Shown here: positions 7,846-14,206 of the stretch, piece by piece
Position numbering within the stretch: the first letter of the stretch is position 1
Layout: the number at the start of each line of letters is the position of its first letter
NCBI GenBank assembly: GCA_900766125.1
Contig: CAAFUD010000175.1
Location: 1-16,233, forward strand
Length of the DNA stretch: 16,233 bases
From: an uncultured Veillonella sp.
GTDB lineage: Bacteria > Bacillota > Negativicutes > Veillonellales > Veillonellaceae
Reading direction: 5' to 3'
Position numbers and translations under genes: made by a program
Notes under the pieces: model-generated
Told to the model about the DNA's origin: nothing
The model's database searches: none
The model's input: only the letters and a program-made list of their open reading frames with translations

Positions 7846-7889
7846 CGATACAAAACGATACAAAACAGTACATCGACATGTGGTATACT
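7845..7889 (+). promoter_or_regulatory. Predicted late promoter with 10-bp-phased activator repeats
   Basis: An extended -10 element, TGG-TATACT (7881-7889), has no fitting -35 box: the hexamer 17 bases upstream is CAAAAC. In its place lie tandem repeats with a period of 10 bases: ACGATACAAA at 7845-7854 and again at 7855-7864, with a degenerate third unit ACAGTACATC at 7865-7874 (six of ten). A good extended -10, a missing -35 and helically phased repeats just upstream are what an activator-dependent promoter looks like. The regulator gene directly upstream is the natural candidate for the activator. Start of transcription is expected near 7895-7896. Confidence 0.65.
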
Positions 7890-7895
7890 GTAAGT

Positions 7896-7916
7896 GTGAA
7901 AGTTGGGAAACTTCAC
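7896..7916 (+). other. Hairpin at the 5' end of the predicted late transcript
   Basis: GTGAA (7896-7900) and GTT (7902-7904) pair with AACTTCAC (7909-7916), with A7901 bulged and a GGGA loop. It starts almost exactly at the expected transcription start. It could protect the RNA end, bind a protein, or form part of an antitermination element together with the next hairpin. Pairing was checked by eye only. Confidence 0.5.
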
Positions 7917-7930
7917 AGAAAATGAATAGC

Positions 7931-7961
7931 AAAGGACGCCAAATGTACTTGGCGTCCTTTT
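7931..7961 (+). terminator. Strong intrinsic terminator in the late leader
   Basis: A perfect 12-bp stem, AAAGGACGCCAA (7931-7942) with TTGGCGTCCTTT (7949-7960), closes a six-base loop; the T run covers 7958-7961. It lies only about 65 bases after the predicted late start, so it would cut the late transcript to a short two-hairpin RNA unless read through. It could also simply end the early operon. The U tract is short (four), so efficiency is uncertain. Confidence 0.82.
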
Positions 7962-7966
7962 ACGTT

Positions 7967-8170
7967 ATGCGGGTTTAATCAATATCATCATAGGGGTACC
8001 AACTCTTTAGGCAAATATGTTCCTTCAAAATTATTCGGGGCTATAAAAAAATCGCGACGTTTCAAAATAATGTTTCTCATAACAAAAGATACTTAAACTA
8101 CACAAACAAAAACAATCCTACATACTTAACTATGACGACTCTCCTGTGGTGATATTGATTAAGCCCGCAT
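7967..8170 (+). ncRNA. Candidate structured RNA closed by a 30-bp stem
   Basis: Bases 7967-7996 and 8141-8170 pair over all 30 positions: 26 Watson-Crick pairs and four G-U pairs (7974-8163, 7988-8149, 7991-8146, 7995-8142). On the minus strand the same four positions would be A-C mismatches, so the structure is consistent with selection on plus-strand RNA. The arms enclose 144 bases (7997-8140) that are A-rich, have little obvious strong pairing and encode nothing convincing. The element begins six bases after the leader terminator and precedes the DUF1540 gene. It resembles in outline the phage-linked long-stem RNAs such as the skipping-rope motif, but I cannot show homology. There is no terminator after it, so it may be a 5' leader rather than a free RNA. 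Confidence 0.65.
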
Positions 8171-8229
8171 CCAATAGAATTAATGAACATTAACTATACT
8201 TTAACTGCCAGTAGAAAGGAGCAAATAGC

Positions 8230-8403
8230 ATGACAAATATTACTTGTCACGTTAAAGATTGTTTAAATAACAAACATAATAAGTGTACTGCTAATGCTGT
8301 TGTTCTTGGCAGTAAAGGTAACTGTAAAGCCAAAGTCTTTGCTAAAGATGTGATGAAACATTCACGCAAACAGCACTGGAGTGGAGGCATGTATGGGGGC
8401 TAG
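8230..8403 (+). CDS. Small cysteine protein of the DUF1540 type
   Basis: 57 aa, ATG 8230 with AAAGGAG nine bases upstream (8215-8221). The N-terminal half reads ITCHVKDCLNNKHNKCTANAV, with cysteines at 6, 11, 19 and 32. This matches the pattern of the DUF1540 family (I-x-C-x-V-x-x-C, then N-x-C-x-A-x-x-V), short proteins common in clostridia and their phages that probably bind a metal. The basic C-terminal tail ends in a glycine-rich stretch. Function of the family is unknown to me. It is the first gene of the predicted late transcript. A small overlapping frame and the small terminase follow. Assigned on start site and cysteine spacing. Confidence 0.72.
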   Translation: MTNITCHVKDCLNNKHNKCTANAVVLGSKGNCKAKVFAKDVMKHSRKQHWSGGMYGG

Positions 8404-8491
8404 TACGCAGTCTAACCCTGGGGCCATTAAGGTACTCCAAATGAAAAATATTTTGCGTGGGTCATCCGAACCCCGCGGAATTGCTAGTTAA
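8393..8491 (+). CDS. Possible very short ORF, 32 aa, upstream of small terminase
   Basis: ATG 8393 has GGAGG at 8383-8387, five bases upstream, and overlaps the end of the DUF1540 gene by 11 bases. The product is basic and shows no domain. The ribosome site is good, yet the same bases contain a dyad that may be part of a packaging signal, so coding is doubtful. It may be only a translational bridge toward the terminase. Confidence 0.25.
   Translation: MGASTQSNPGAIKVLQMKNILRGSSEPRGIAS
8455..8476. other. Dyad upstream of small terminase (cos-like candidate)
   Basis: GCGTGGGT (8455-8462) pairs with ACCCCGC (8470-8476) around CATCCGA, with T8458 unpaired. It is a GC-rich island in AT-rich DNA, about 80 bases before the Nu1-like gene. 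In lambda the cohesive-end site is likewise GC-rich, partly symmetric and lies just before Nu1. The equivalence rests on position and symmetry only; nicking positions cannot be told from sequence. Confidence 0.3.
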
Positions 8492-8552
8492 TGATTTTTT
8501 CGAACTGCTGTTCGGCTTCAAAATTAATCAATTTTTGAGAGGAGGCGAGACT

Positions 8553-9095
8553 GTGACGAACGTATCAATCGTTGACGAATTAGTATCATCTAAAATTGTG
8601 GCAAAAGTACTTGGAATCAGCTCTCGGCGTGTCCAGCAGTTGACCGAGGACGGTATATTCGAAAAGGAAAAACGCGGACAGTATAACATTGCGAAAACAG
8701 TACAAGCATTTGTTGCGTATAAAACTGGAGAAAGTAAACTCGAAAAGAAAGCACGTGAAGGCGGATATGACGCAGAACGAACTTTGTTAACTCGAACTAA
8801 ACGAATGATTGAAGAAAACAAATTGAAAATCATGAATGGAGAATTACACCGCTCGAATACAGTTAAAGCCGTAATGAACCGAATGCTGAATAACTTTAAA
8901 AGTAAGCTCCAGGCGTTGCCACTAAAAGCAGCACCTAAAGTGTTAGGTGAGACAAACTTGTTAGCTATTCAAGATGCGCTTCTTGATGAGGTTAACGAGT
9001 GCCTAACTGAATTGTCTGAATATGATCCAAACATGTTCCATGATGAGTCGGACGACATAATTGTGGATGAAGATGAGGCAGGTGAAAATGATTGA
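8553..9095 (+). CDS. Terminase small subunit (Nu1-like)
   Basis: 180 aa from GTG 8553, chosen because GAGAGGAGG (8537-8545) lies eight bases upstream; the frame is open to 8457 but that part has no ribosome site. Lambda Nu1 is 181 aa. The N-terminal winged-helix DNA-binding region (residues 8-50) reads VSSKIVAKVLGISSRRVQQLTEDGIF, the typical Nu1 motif for recognising the packaging site. A basic helical middle (KLEKKAREGGYDAERTLLTRTKRMIEE) mediates assembly in the family, and the end is acidic (DESDDIIVDEDEAGEND), probably contacting the large subunit. It overlaps the large subunit gene by four bases (ATTGA). Confidence 0.85.
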   Translation: MTNVSIVDELVSSKIVAKVLGISSRRVQQLTEDGIFEKEKRGQYNIAKTVQAFVAYKTGESKLEKKAREGGYDAERTLLTRTKRMIEENKLKIMNGELHRSNTVKAVMNRMLNNFKSKLQALPLKAAPKVLGETNLLAIQDALLDEVNECLTELSEYDPNMFHDESDDIIVDEDEAGEND

Positions 9096-10960
9096 AACAC
9101 ACATGCAACTTATTTAAAGGGATAGCAAGTGTGCTAAAACCACCGCCAAAGTATACTGCATCAGAATGGGCGAACGCCAATGTGGTGCTTTCCACAGAGG
9201 ATAGTGCCGAACCAGGGAAGTATTCCACCGATAGAGCGCCGTATCAAAAGGAAATGCTTGATGCGGTGAGTGACCCTGATGTTGAAAAAGTAGTCTATAT
9301 GACAGGCTCGCAAATTGGTAAAACCCAGCTCATTAAAAATGTGTTGGGTTATTTTATTGACTACTTTCCTTCACCAATTATGTTCATGCAGCCAACAAAA
9401 GATATAGCTAAGGAATTCTCCAAAACTCGTATTGCTCCCTTTATTCGTGACACAAAAGTACTGAACGATAAAATGGCCGATGTAAAATCTCGGGACAGTG
9501 GCAATACGGTATTGAATAAGACCTTTCCTGGCGGTTACCTAACATTAGTAGGGGCGAATGCCCCGGCAGATTTGGCATCTAGGCCAATTCGTGTGTTACT
9601 GGCGGACGAAATTGACCGCTATCCAGCATCAGCAGGCACGGAAGGCGACCCATTGAGCCTGGCAGAAAAGCGTACTAATACGTTCTATAATCGAAAGCAC
9701 GTGTACGCATCCACGCCATTGGCCAAAGGTACCAGCCGGATAGAGAAATTGTATCTAGGAGGTACGCAAGAGGTATGGCACATAAAGTGCCCAGCGTGTG
9801 GCGAATATGTGTATCCGTCATGGGATAAGTTCCACGCAGACGAGGACACAGGTAAGTACTACTTGGCGTGTGATCATTGTGGAACGCTATCAGAAGAGTT
9901 CGAGTGGAAGAAACTGTACCGCGAAGGCAAATGGATTGCGGAAGCGCCGGAGAATTTAAAGAAGTACAATTGCCGAAGCTTTCACATGAACGCGTTTGGC
10001 TCGCCTTGGGCGTCTTGGGGTAAACTTCAAGATAAATACGAGGAAGCCACTAAACTCGGCACGGCTGGCGTTAAGACATTCTTTAATACAGAAATGGGTA
10101 TTCCTTATGAAGAGGATACCGAAACACTGCAGTCTGAAGAGCTCTACGAACGTAGAGAAGACTACGGCGCGGAGTTGCCAGACGGGGTATTACTCTTAAC
10201 CTGTGGTGTCGATACTCAGGATGACCGTCTAGAATGCGAAATCGTAGGTTGGGGGAAAGATTATGAGAGCTGGGGTATACAATACTTCAGACTGTACGGA
10301 GACCCTGCTTACGACGCCGTATGGAAAGAATTGGACGATATTATTTTAAATCGTACATGGTCTTATGCCGACGGTAGAAAACGGGGCGTATCAGTTACGT
10401 GTATTGACTCCGGCGGTAGTAAGACACAATCGGTATATAAGTACTGTTCAACTAGATGGCATAAGCGTGTCTATCCTATTAAGGGTGTAGGTGGTGCAGG
10501 TAAAGACCTGATTGACGGCTTGCCTACAAAGTTGAAGAAGTACAAAACTAAATTATTTAAGCTTGGCGTAGATACGGGCAAGGAACAAATTTACAGTGAT
10601 TTGAACCAAGAAAAAGGCCAACCAAGGTATTGCCACTTCCCAAAAGATCATGAAAAGGGGTACGGGAAGAAATACTTTGAAGGCTTACTAGCAGAAATGA
10701 AAGTATCTAAATTAGTTAATGGGCATTTTAAAGAACAATGGGTGTTACGCCCAGGACGCAAAAGAAATGAGCCGTTCGATATTAGAAACTATAATCAAGC
10801 TGCTATTGCTATTATGAATCCAAACTTTGATGCCTTGGAGGCGCGGAGTAGTAAAGAGGATTATACGCCGTATCAAAATACAACCCGGGTAGTGAAAGCG
10901 GGGGATTCACCTAAAACACGAACCAGAAGACGTGTCAGAGGTGGAGGAATTAAAATATAG
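9092..10960 (+). CDS. Terminase large subunit (GpA-like)
   Basis: 622 aa (lambda gpA 641). The start is TTG 9092, overlapping the previous stop, with AGGTGA upstream; no in-frame ATG fits. The N-terminal packaging ATPase has Walker A T71-G-S-Q-I-G-K-T78, the ASRPIRVLLADEID Walker B (D172-E173), and a coupling-type STPLAKGTSRI segment. A zinc motif C233/C236...C260/C263 follows, as in GpA proteins. The C-terminal nuclease shows G372-V-D374-T-Q-D-D-R-L-E and C437-I-D439-S-G-G, giving the acidic metal-binding residues. It cuts concatemeric DNA at cos and pumps it into the prohead through the portal. The basic end KTRTRRRVRGGG may bind DNA or portal. Confidence 0.93.
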   Translation: MKHTCNLFKGIASVLKPPPKYTASEWANANVVLSTEDSAEPGKYSTDRAPYQKEMLDAVSDPDVEKVVYMTGSQIGKTQLIKNVLGYFIDYFPSPIMFMQPTKDIAKEFSKTRIAPFIRDTKVLNDKMADVKSRDSGNTVLNKTFPGGYLTLVGANAPADLASRPIRVLLADEIDRYPASAGTEGDPLSLAEKRTNTFYNRKHVYASTPLAKGTSRIEKLYLGGTQEVWHIKCPACGEYVYPSWDKFHADEDTGKYYLACDHCGTLSEEFEWKKLYREGKWIAEAPENLKKYNCRSFHMNAFGSPWASWGKLQDKYEEATKLGTAGVKTFFNTEMGIPYEEDTETLQSEELYERREDYGAELPDGVLLLTCGVDTQDDRLECEIVGWGKDYESWGIQYFRLYGDPAYDAVWKELDDIILNRTWSYADGRKRGVSVTCIDSGGSKTQSVYKYCSTRWHKRVYPIKGVGGAGKDLIDGLPTKLKKYKTKLFKLGVDTGKEQIYSDLNQEKGQPRYCHFPKDHEKGYGKKYFEGLLAEMKVSKLVNGHFKEQWVLRPGRKRNEPFDIRNYNQAAIAIMNPNFDALEARSSKEDYTPYQNTTRVVKAGDSPKTRTRRRVRGGGIKI

Positions 10961-10961
10961 A

Positions 10962-11000
10962 AACTGTGCCACGTGGTGGACTCCATGGGTGGCACAAGTT
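10962..11000 (+). other. Bulged hairpin between large terminase and gpW-position gene
   Basis: AACT-GTGCCAC (10962-10972) pairs with GTGGCAC (10989-10995) and AGTT (10997-11000), with A10996 bulged; the loop itself can fold further (GTGG with CCAT-type pairs). It lies directly before an intrinsic terminator and starts right after the terminase stop. It may be an RNA-stability or regulatory element; function is inferred from position. Confidence 0.5.
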
Positions 11001-11025
11001 AAGCGCTCATATAGGGCGCTTTTTT
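11001..11025 (+). terminator. Intrinsic terminator within the packaging/head operon
   Basis: AAGCGC (11001-11006) pairs with GCGCTT (11016-11021) around a nine-base loop and is followed by a T run (11020-11025). The stem is short, so it may be partial, letting some transcription pass to the head genes. No promoter with convincing boxes is visible between it and the next gene, which is unusual for a terminator in mid-operon. Confidence 0.65.
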
Positions 11026-11048
11026 AATGCGAGAAAGGAGGTGAAAGG

Positions 11049-11273
11049 ATGGCAGAATGGACAATATATGAGGCAAAGGAGCATTTACAGGCTTGGTTAG
11101 ACGCTGATTTAGCGTTAGCAACAGGTAAAGAGTATGTTATTGGTAATCGTCGGTTAACTCGTGCGAATGTGCAAGAGGTGAAAGACCGCATCAACTTTTG
11201 GCGTAATGAGGTAGCAAGGCTTGAGAATAGACCTCGTCGTCGTGCATATCGTGTCATTCCTCGCGATATATGA
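11049..11273 (+). CDS. gpW-position head-tail joining protein (DUF6148-like)
   Basis: 74 aa (lambda gpW 68). ATG 11049 has AAAGGAGGTGA upstream (11034-11044). Two helices, EAKEHLQAWLDADLALATGK and RANVQEVKDRINFWRNEVARLE, flank a short hairpin YVIGNRRLTR, and a basic end RPRRRAYR follows. This helix-hairpin-helix pattern is typical of the small proteins lying between GpA and portal in such phages; by position it corresponds to gpW, which seals the filled head and allows tail joining. Sequence similarity to lambda gpW itself is weak. ATGA overlap with the portal gene. Confidence 0.7.
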   Translation: MAEWTIYEAKEHLQAWLDADLALATGKEYVIGNRRLTRANVQEVKDRINFWRNEVARLENRPRRRAYRVIPRDI

Positions 11274-12856
11274 GTAAACGCAAGAAGCAGTTTATGAAAA
11301 CCGCAGCAGGAAGGACTAAAGCAACGCAGTACACTGGTAGTAAAACAAACTCAGGCTATTCTAATCATGGCGCTAATAGTTTTAAGTCTAGCGCCAAAGG
11401 ATATCTAGTTAACTCCCAAGATGCTAGGCATGATATCGATGCTAACTTTAGAATGCTGCGGGCAAGGTCTGTAGACCTTCAGCAAGGTACACCGATTGCA
11501 GCGGGTGCGTTAAAGACGAATAAAACCAATGTTATCGGTCCTGGTCTACGATTTAAGGCTAATATCCGCTACGAGGAGTTGGGGCTAACGTTCGAAGAAA
11601 AGAACGCTTGGGAACGTAAGACTGAACGTGAATTTGCAATGTGGGCCAAGCACTGCGACGCACGCGAACAGACTGATTTCTACGGAATTCAGGCTTTGGC
11701 GTATTATGAAAAACTGTTGTATGGCGATGCATTTGTAAATTTACCGCTGTTGTTTAATCGAACAGATAAGAATCCGTATCCTTTACGATTGCAGATTGTC
11801 GAATCAATTCTCGTAGCTTCTCCGCCTAAATATATGGGACGAGAAGAAGACGAGAATAACGACGTAATTCACGGCGTTAAGTTTAATAAATATGGCGCGG
11901 CCGTTGGCTTCTATGTGCTGAATAAGCTATACAACGCTTTTAACGATGATCACGACTACACTTATATTCCGAAGTACGGGGCACAAACTGGGCGACGGAA
12001 TATCATCCAGGTTATGACAATTGAGAGAAGCGGCCAGTTGCGTGGTATTCCGATATTGTCTCCAGTAATTGAGGATTTGAAAGTTCTTAGTCGGTACAAT
12101 GATGCGGAAGTTATGAAGGTATTAGTCAATGCCTTGATGGCAATCTTCATCGAATCGGAAGCACCGGACGATATGTCACTGGGGACTGCTATTGATGAAG
12201 ATGATCAAGTGGATTCCGAAAATGACGAAACAATTGAATTAGGCAACGGCACTGTAAATGTATTGGCGCCAGGCGAAAAAGTGAATGTGGCCGAAAAAAC
12301 GCCAATACCTTCGAGCTTTGCTGATTTTACATCTTCGCTTATTAGTCACGTAGGTGCAGCGCTAGAAATCCCATATGAGATTTTAGTTAAGCACTTTGGC
12401 CAAAGTTACTCCGCATCAAGAGCGGCGTTGCTCGAATATTGGAAGTCTGTTGAAATGCAACGTGCTGAATTTATCACTCAATTTTGCAATCCTATCTACG
12501 AGGAGTGGCTTACAATGGCCATTCTATTAGGTCGCATTGATGCGCCAGGTTTCTTTGATGATCCAATCATCCGAGAGGCTTGGTTAGGGGCGGAGTGGTA
12601 CGGACCTTCACAAGGCCAATTAGACCCACAGAAGGAAGCTACTGCGGCAGAAATTCGTGTTAAGAATGCATTTAGTACTCGTGCTAAAGAAGCAGCAGAG
12701 CTTACAGGCATGGACTATGAAAATGAAATCTTACCACAACGTATTCGTGAACACCAATCTATGGATGAAGGAGGATTGTTGCATGAACAAGGACAACAAA
12801 TTTCAGTTCAAAATTCGAACTCCGCTAAATCTGATTCAGGAAGCGGAGACGATTGA
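11270..12856 (+). CDS. Portal protein (gpB, lambda family)
   Basis: 528 aa (lambda gpB 533). Recognised by family features: AAGRTKATQYTG near the start, SVDLQQGTPIAAGALKTNKTNVIGPGL at about 67-93, the AMWAKHCDAREQTDF and YYEKLLYGDAFVNL segments, and FADFTSSLISHVGAALEIPYEIL with SYSASRAALLEYWKSVE at about 350-400. It forms the ring at one head vertex through which DNA enters and leaves and which docks the terminase. The end (about 495-528) is a low-complexity Q/S/N/D tail, in the region that overlaps the protease gene by 74 bases. Start codon ATGA overlaps the gpW-position stop. Confidence 0.9.
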   Translation: MSKRKKQFMKTAAGRTKATQYTGSKTNSGYSNHGANSFKSSAKGYLVNSQDARHDIDANFRMLRARSVDLQQGTPIAAGALKTNKTNVIGPGLRFKANIRYEELGLTFEEKNAWERKTEREFAMWAKHCDAREQTDFYGIQALAYYEKLLYGDAFVNLPLLFNRTDKNPYPLRLQIVESILVASPPKYMGREEDENNDVIHGVKFNKYGAAVGFYVLNKLYNAFNDDHDYTYIPKYGAQTGRRNIIQVMTIERSGQLRGIPILSPVIEDLKVLSRYNDAEVMKVLVNALMAIFIESEAPDDMSLGTAIDEDDQVDSENDETIELGNGTVNVLAPGEKVNVAEKTPIPSSFADFTSSLISHVGAALEIPYEILVKHFGQSYSASRAALLEYWKSVEMQRAEFITQFCNPIYEEWLTMAILLGRIDAPGFFDDPIIREAWLGAEWYGPSQGQLDPQKEATAAEIRVKNAFSTRAKEAAELTGMDYENEILPQRIREHQSMDEGGLLHEQGQQISVQNSNSAKSDSGSGDD

Positions 12857-13844
12857 CGTCGATATTTACGGCGTAGTCATGAACGGAACGGACTATTGGG
12901 GAGAAGATACGGGTGTTTCTAACGTATTGTCACAGCTCCAAGGATTAGATCCGTCTCAAAATATCGTTCTACATGTTAACTCTGTAGGTGGCGAAGTATC
13001 TGCGGGCGTTACAATTTACAATAGATTGCGCGCTTTGCAAAATAAGAAATCTGTTATCATCGAAGGCTTGGCTGCATCCATCGCTTCTATTATCTCGATG
13101 GCCGGCGATGAAATTCATATGGCGCTAGGCAGTGAAATGATGATTCACAACCCTAGTTCTTTTGCATATGGTGAAGCAGATGATTTTGAAAAAGCCGCTG
13201 AATCTTTACGTAAAACAAAAGAAAACCTTATCGATATTTACGAGGCTCGCACAGGGTTAACTCGTGAAGAAATCGCAACCATGATGGACGATGAAACTTG
13301 GTTAACAGCAAGAGAAGCGCTTGAAAAAGGTTTCTGCACAAGTGTAGATGAATCCTTGCAAATGGTTGCGTGCCGTAAAGGCACTGACTTAATTGTCAAT
13401 GGTTTACCAATGAGTATGGATGTACTTAAAGGGTTGCCTGTTGATAAATATGAAGAGAAAGGAGAAGAGCCAATGGAAGTAACTGCTGAATTGTTACGTA
13501 CAGATTATGCGGAAGTATATGACGAAGTATTTAATGCGGGCGTTGCTGCAGAACGTGCACGATTACAAGCCCTTGATGGGATTAATAACGAAGTACGCGC
13601 AGAAGTAATTAATCGCGCCAAATATGAAACATATGCTACGGTTCAAGATGTAGCTGTTGAATTACTCAATATGCCACAACCTGAACAACCAACTAATCAA
13701 TTACAACAACTAATGCAAGATGCTAACAATGCATCTAATAAAGTTGATACAATCCCAGGTCAAGTGCTTGATGAAGAAATCGACGATTCTGAAAAGACAA
13801 TGCAAATTGTTGATCGTGTAATGAAAGCACGCGTTAAAAAATAA
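12783..13844 (+). CDS. ClpP-type head maturation protease (gpC position) with scaffold-like C-terminus
   Basis: 353 aa; ATG 12783 chosen because AAGGAGG (12767-12773) lies nine bases before it. The frame is open upstream but only inside the portal gene. The N-terminal half is a ClpP/S14-like serine protease: VNSVGGEVSAG (66-75), the nucleophile S99 in GLAASIAS, H122 in MMIHNPS, and D169/D170 in MMDDETWLTAREALEKGF. Residues from about 205 on are unlike a protease: acidic, helical (YAEVYDEVFNAGVAAERARLQAL), with a Q/N-rich stretch, and typical of scaffold domains. The scaffold part can be made alone from an internal start (separate entry). In the family the protease trims scaffold during prohead maturation. 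Confidence 0.9.
   Translation: MNKDNKFQFKIRTPLNLIQEAETIDVDIYGVVMNGTDYWGEDTGVSNVLSQLQGLDPSQNIVLHVNSVGGEVSAGVTIYNRLRALQNKKSVIIEGLAASIASIISMAGDEIHMALGSEMMIHNPSSFAYGEADDFEKAAESLRKTKENLIDIYEARTGLTREEIATMMDDETWLTAREALEKGFCTSVDESLQMVACRKGTDLIVNGLPMSMDVLKGLPVDKYEEKGEEPMEVTAELLRTDYAEVYDEVFNAGVAAERARLQALDGINNEVRAEVINRAKYETYATVQDVAVELLNMPQPEQPTNQLQQLMQDANNASNKVDTIPGQVLDEEIDDSEKTMQIVDRVMKARVKK
13473..13844 (+). CDS. Nested in-frame scaffold (Nu3-like), internal start in protease gene
   Basis: 123 aa, the C-terminal part of the protease read from codon 231 (ATG 13473). AAAGGAG (13458-13464) lies eight bases upstream, a strong ribosome site for an internal in-frame position. The product is acidic and helical: MEVTAELLRTDYAEVYDEVF, then an arginine/alanine helix (AAERARLQAL), a Q/N linker and a lysine-rich end (DRVMKARVKK). 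Lambda makes its scaffold Nu3 from the 3' part of gene C in the same way. Both proteins would share the scaffold region. The separate product is inferred from the ribosome site and the lambda parallel. Confidence 0.68.
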   Translation: MEVTAELLRTDYAEVYDEVFNAGVAAERARLQALDGINNEVRAEVINRAKYETYATVQDVAVELLNMPQPEQPTNQLQQLMQDANNASNKVDTIPGQVLDEEIDDSEKTMQIVDRVMKARVKK

Positions 13845-13858
13845 GGAGGGCAGACAAT

Positions 13859-14194
13859 ATGCCATATGTGGAAGAACAAAAGTTAGAGTACAAATCTCTA
13901 ATTGCTGGTACACAAATGCCAGTCGTTACTAAAAAAGTAACAATCGGTCAAGATGCGGCAGTAATTACTGCAGGCACAGTATTAGAATTTGAAACTGCAT
14001 CTAAAAAAGCTAAACGTGCAGATACTGATGTGTACGGTGTAGCATTAGTAGATATCGACGCTACAAAAGGCGACGTAGTAGCAGAAATCGCAGTAACTGG
14101 TGAATTTGCTACAGCTAATTTAGTATTCAAATCTGGTAAAAAAGCGGAAGACTTCACAGCTAAAGCTGAAGCCCGCAACATTTATTTCCGTTAA
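13859..14194 (+). CDS. Head decoration protein (gpD-like)
   Basis: 111 aa (lambda gpD 110). ATG 13859 with AAGGAGGG upstream (13843-13850). The protein is beta-rich with many alanine, valine and threonine residues and no lysine-poor core: TKKVTIGQDAAVITAGTVLEFE, then DTDVYGVALVDIDATKGDVVAEIAVTGEFA. This fits the gpD-type trimer that binds and strengthens the expanded capsid. Position between protease/scaffold and capsid is the same as in lambda. It lies 14 bases after the protease and 12 before the capsid gene, each with its own strong ribosome site, consistent with high expression. Confidence 0.85.
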   Translation: MPYVEEQKLEYKSLIAGTQMPVVTKKVTIGQDAAVITAGTVLEFETASKKAKRADTDVYGVALVDIDATKGDVVAEIAVTGEFATANLVFKSGKKAEDFTAKAEARNIYFR

Positions 14195-14206
14195 TAAGGA
14201 GGACAC

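Noticed and set aside
7991..8082. Minus-strand frame of about 30 codons inside the long-stem element
   Set aside because: No ribosome site, no recognisable domain, and it lies in the interior of a plus-strand RNA-like structure; a chance frame is more likely.
7967..8170. Retron msr-msd or a MITE-like insertion with terminal inverted repeats
   Set aside because: No reverse transcriptase gene is nearby and no target-site duplication is visible; the G-U pattern favours an RNA stem over DNA terminal repeats.
8190..8206. TATACT with flanking TTAACT direct repeats as a promoter for the DUF1540 gene
   Set aside because: No -35 box at 16-18 bases; the AT-rich context makes a chance -10 likely. The repeats are only six bases.
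8457..8552. Upstream extension of the small terminase to GTG 8457
   Set aside because: No ribosome site there, while a very strong one precedes GTG 8553, which also gives a Nu1-like length of 180 aa.
12657..12782. Upstream extension of the protease into the portal gene
   Set aside because: That part is the out-of-frame shadow of the portal gene; AAGGAGG directly before ATG 12783 decides the start.
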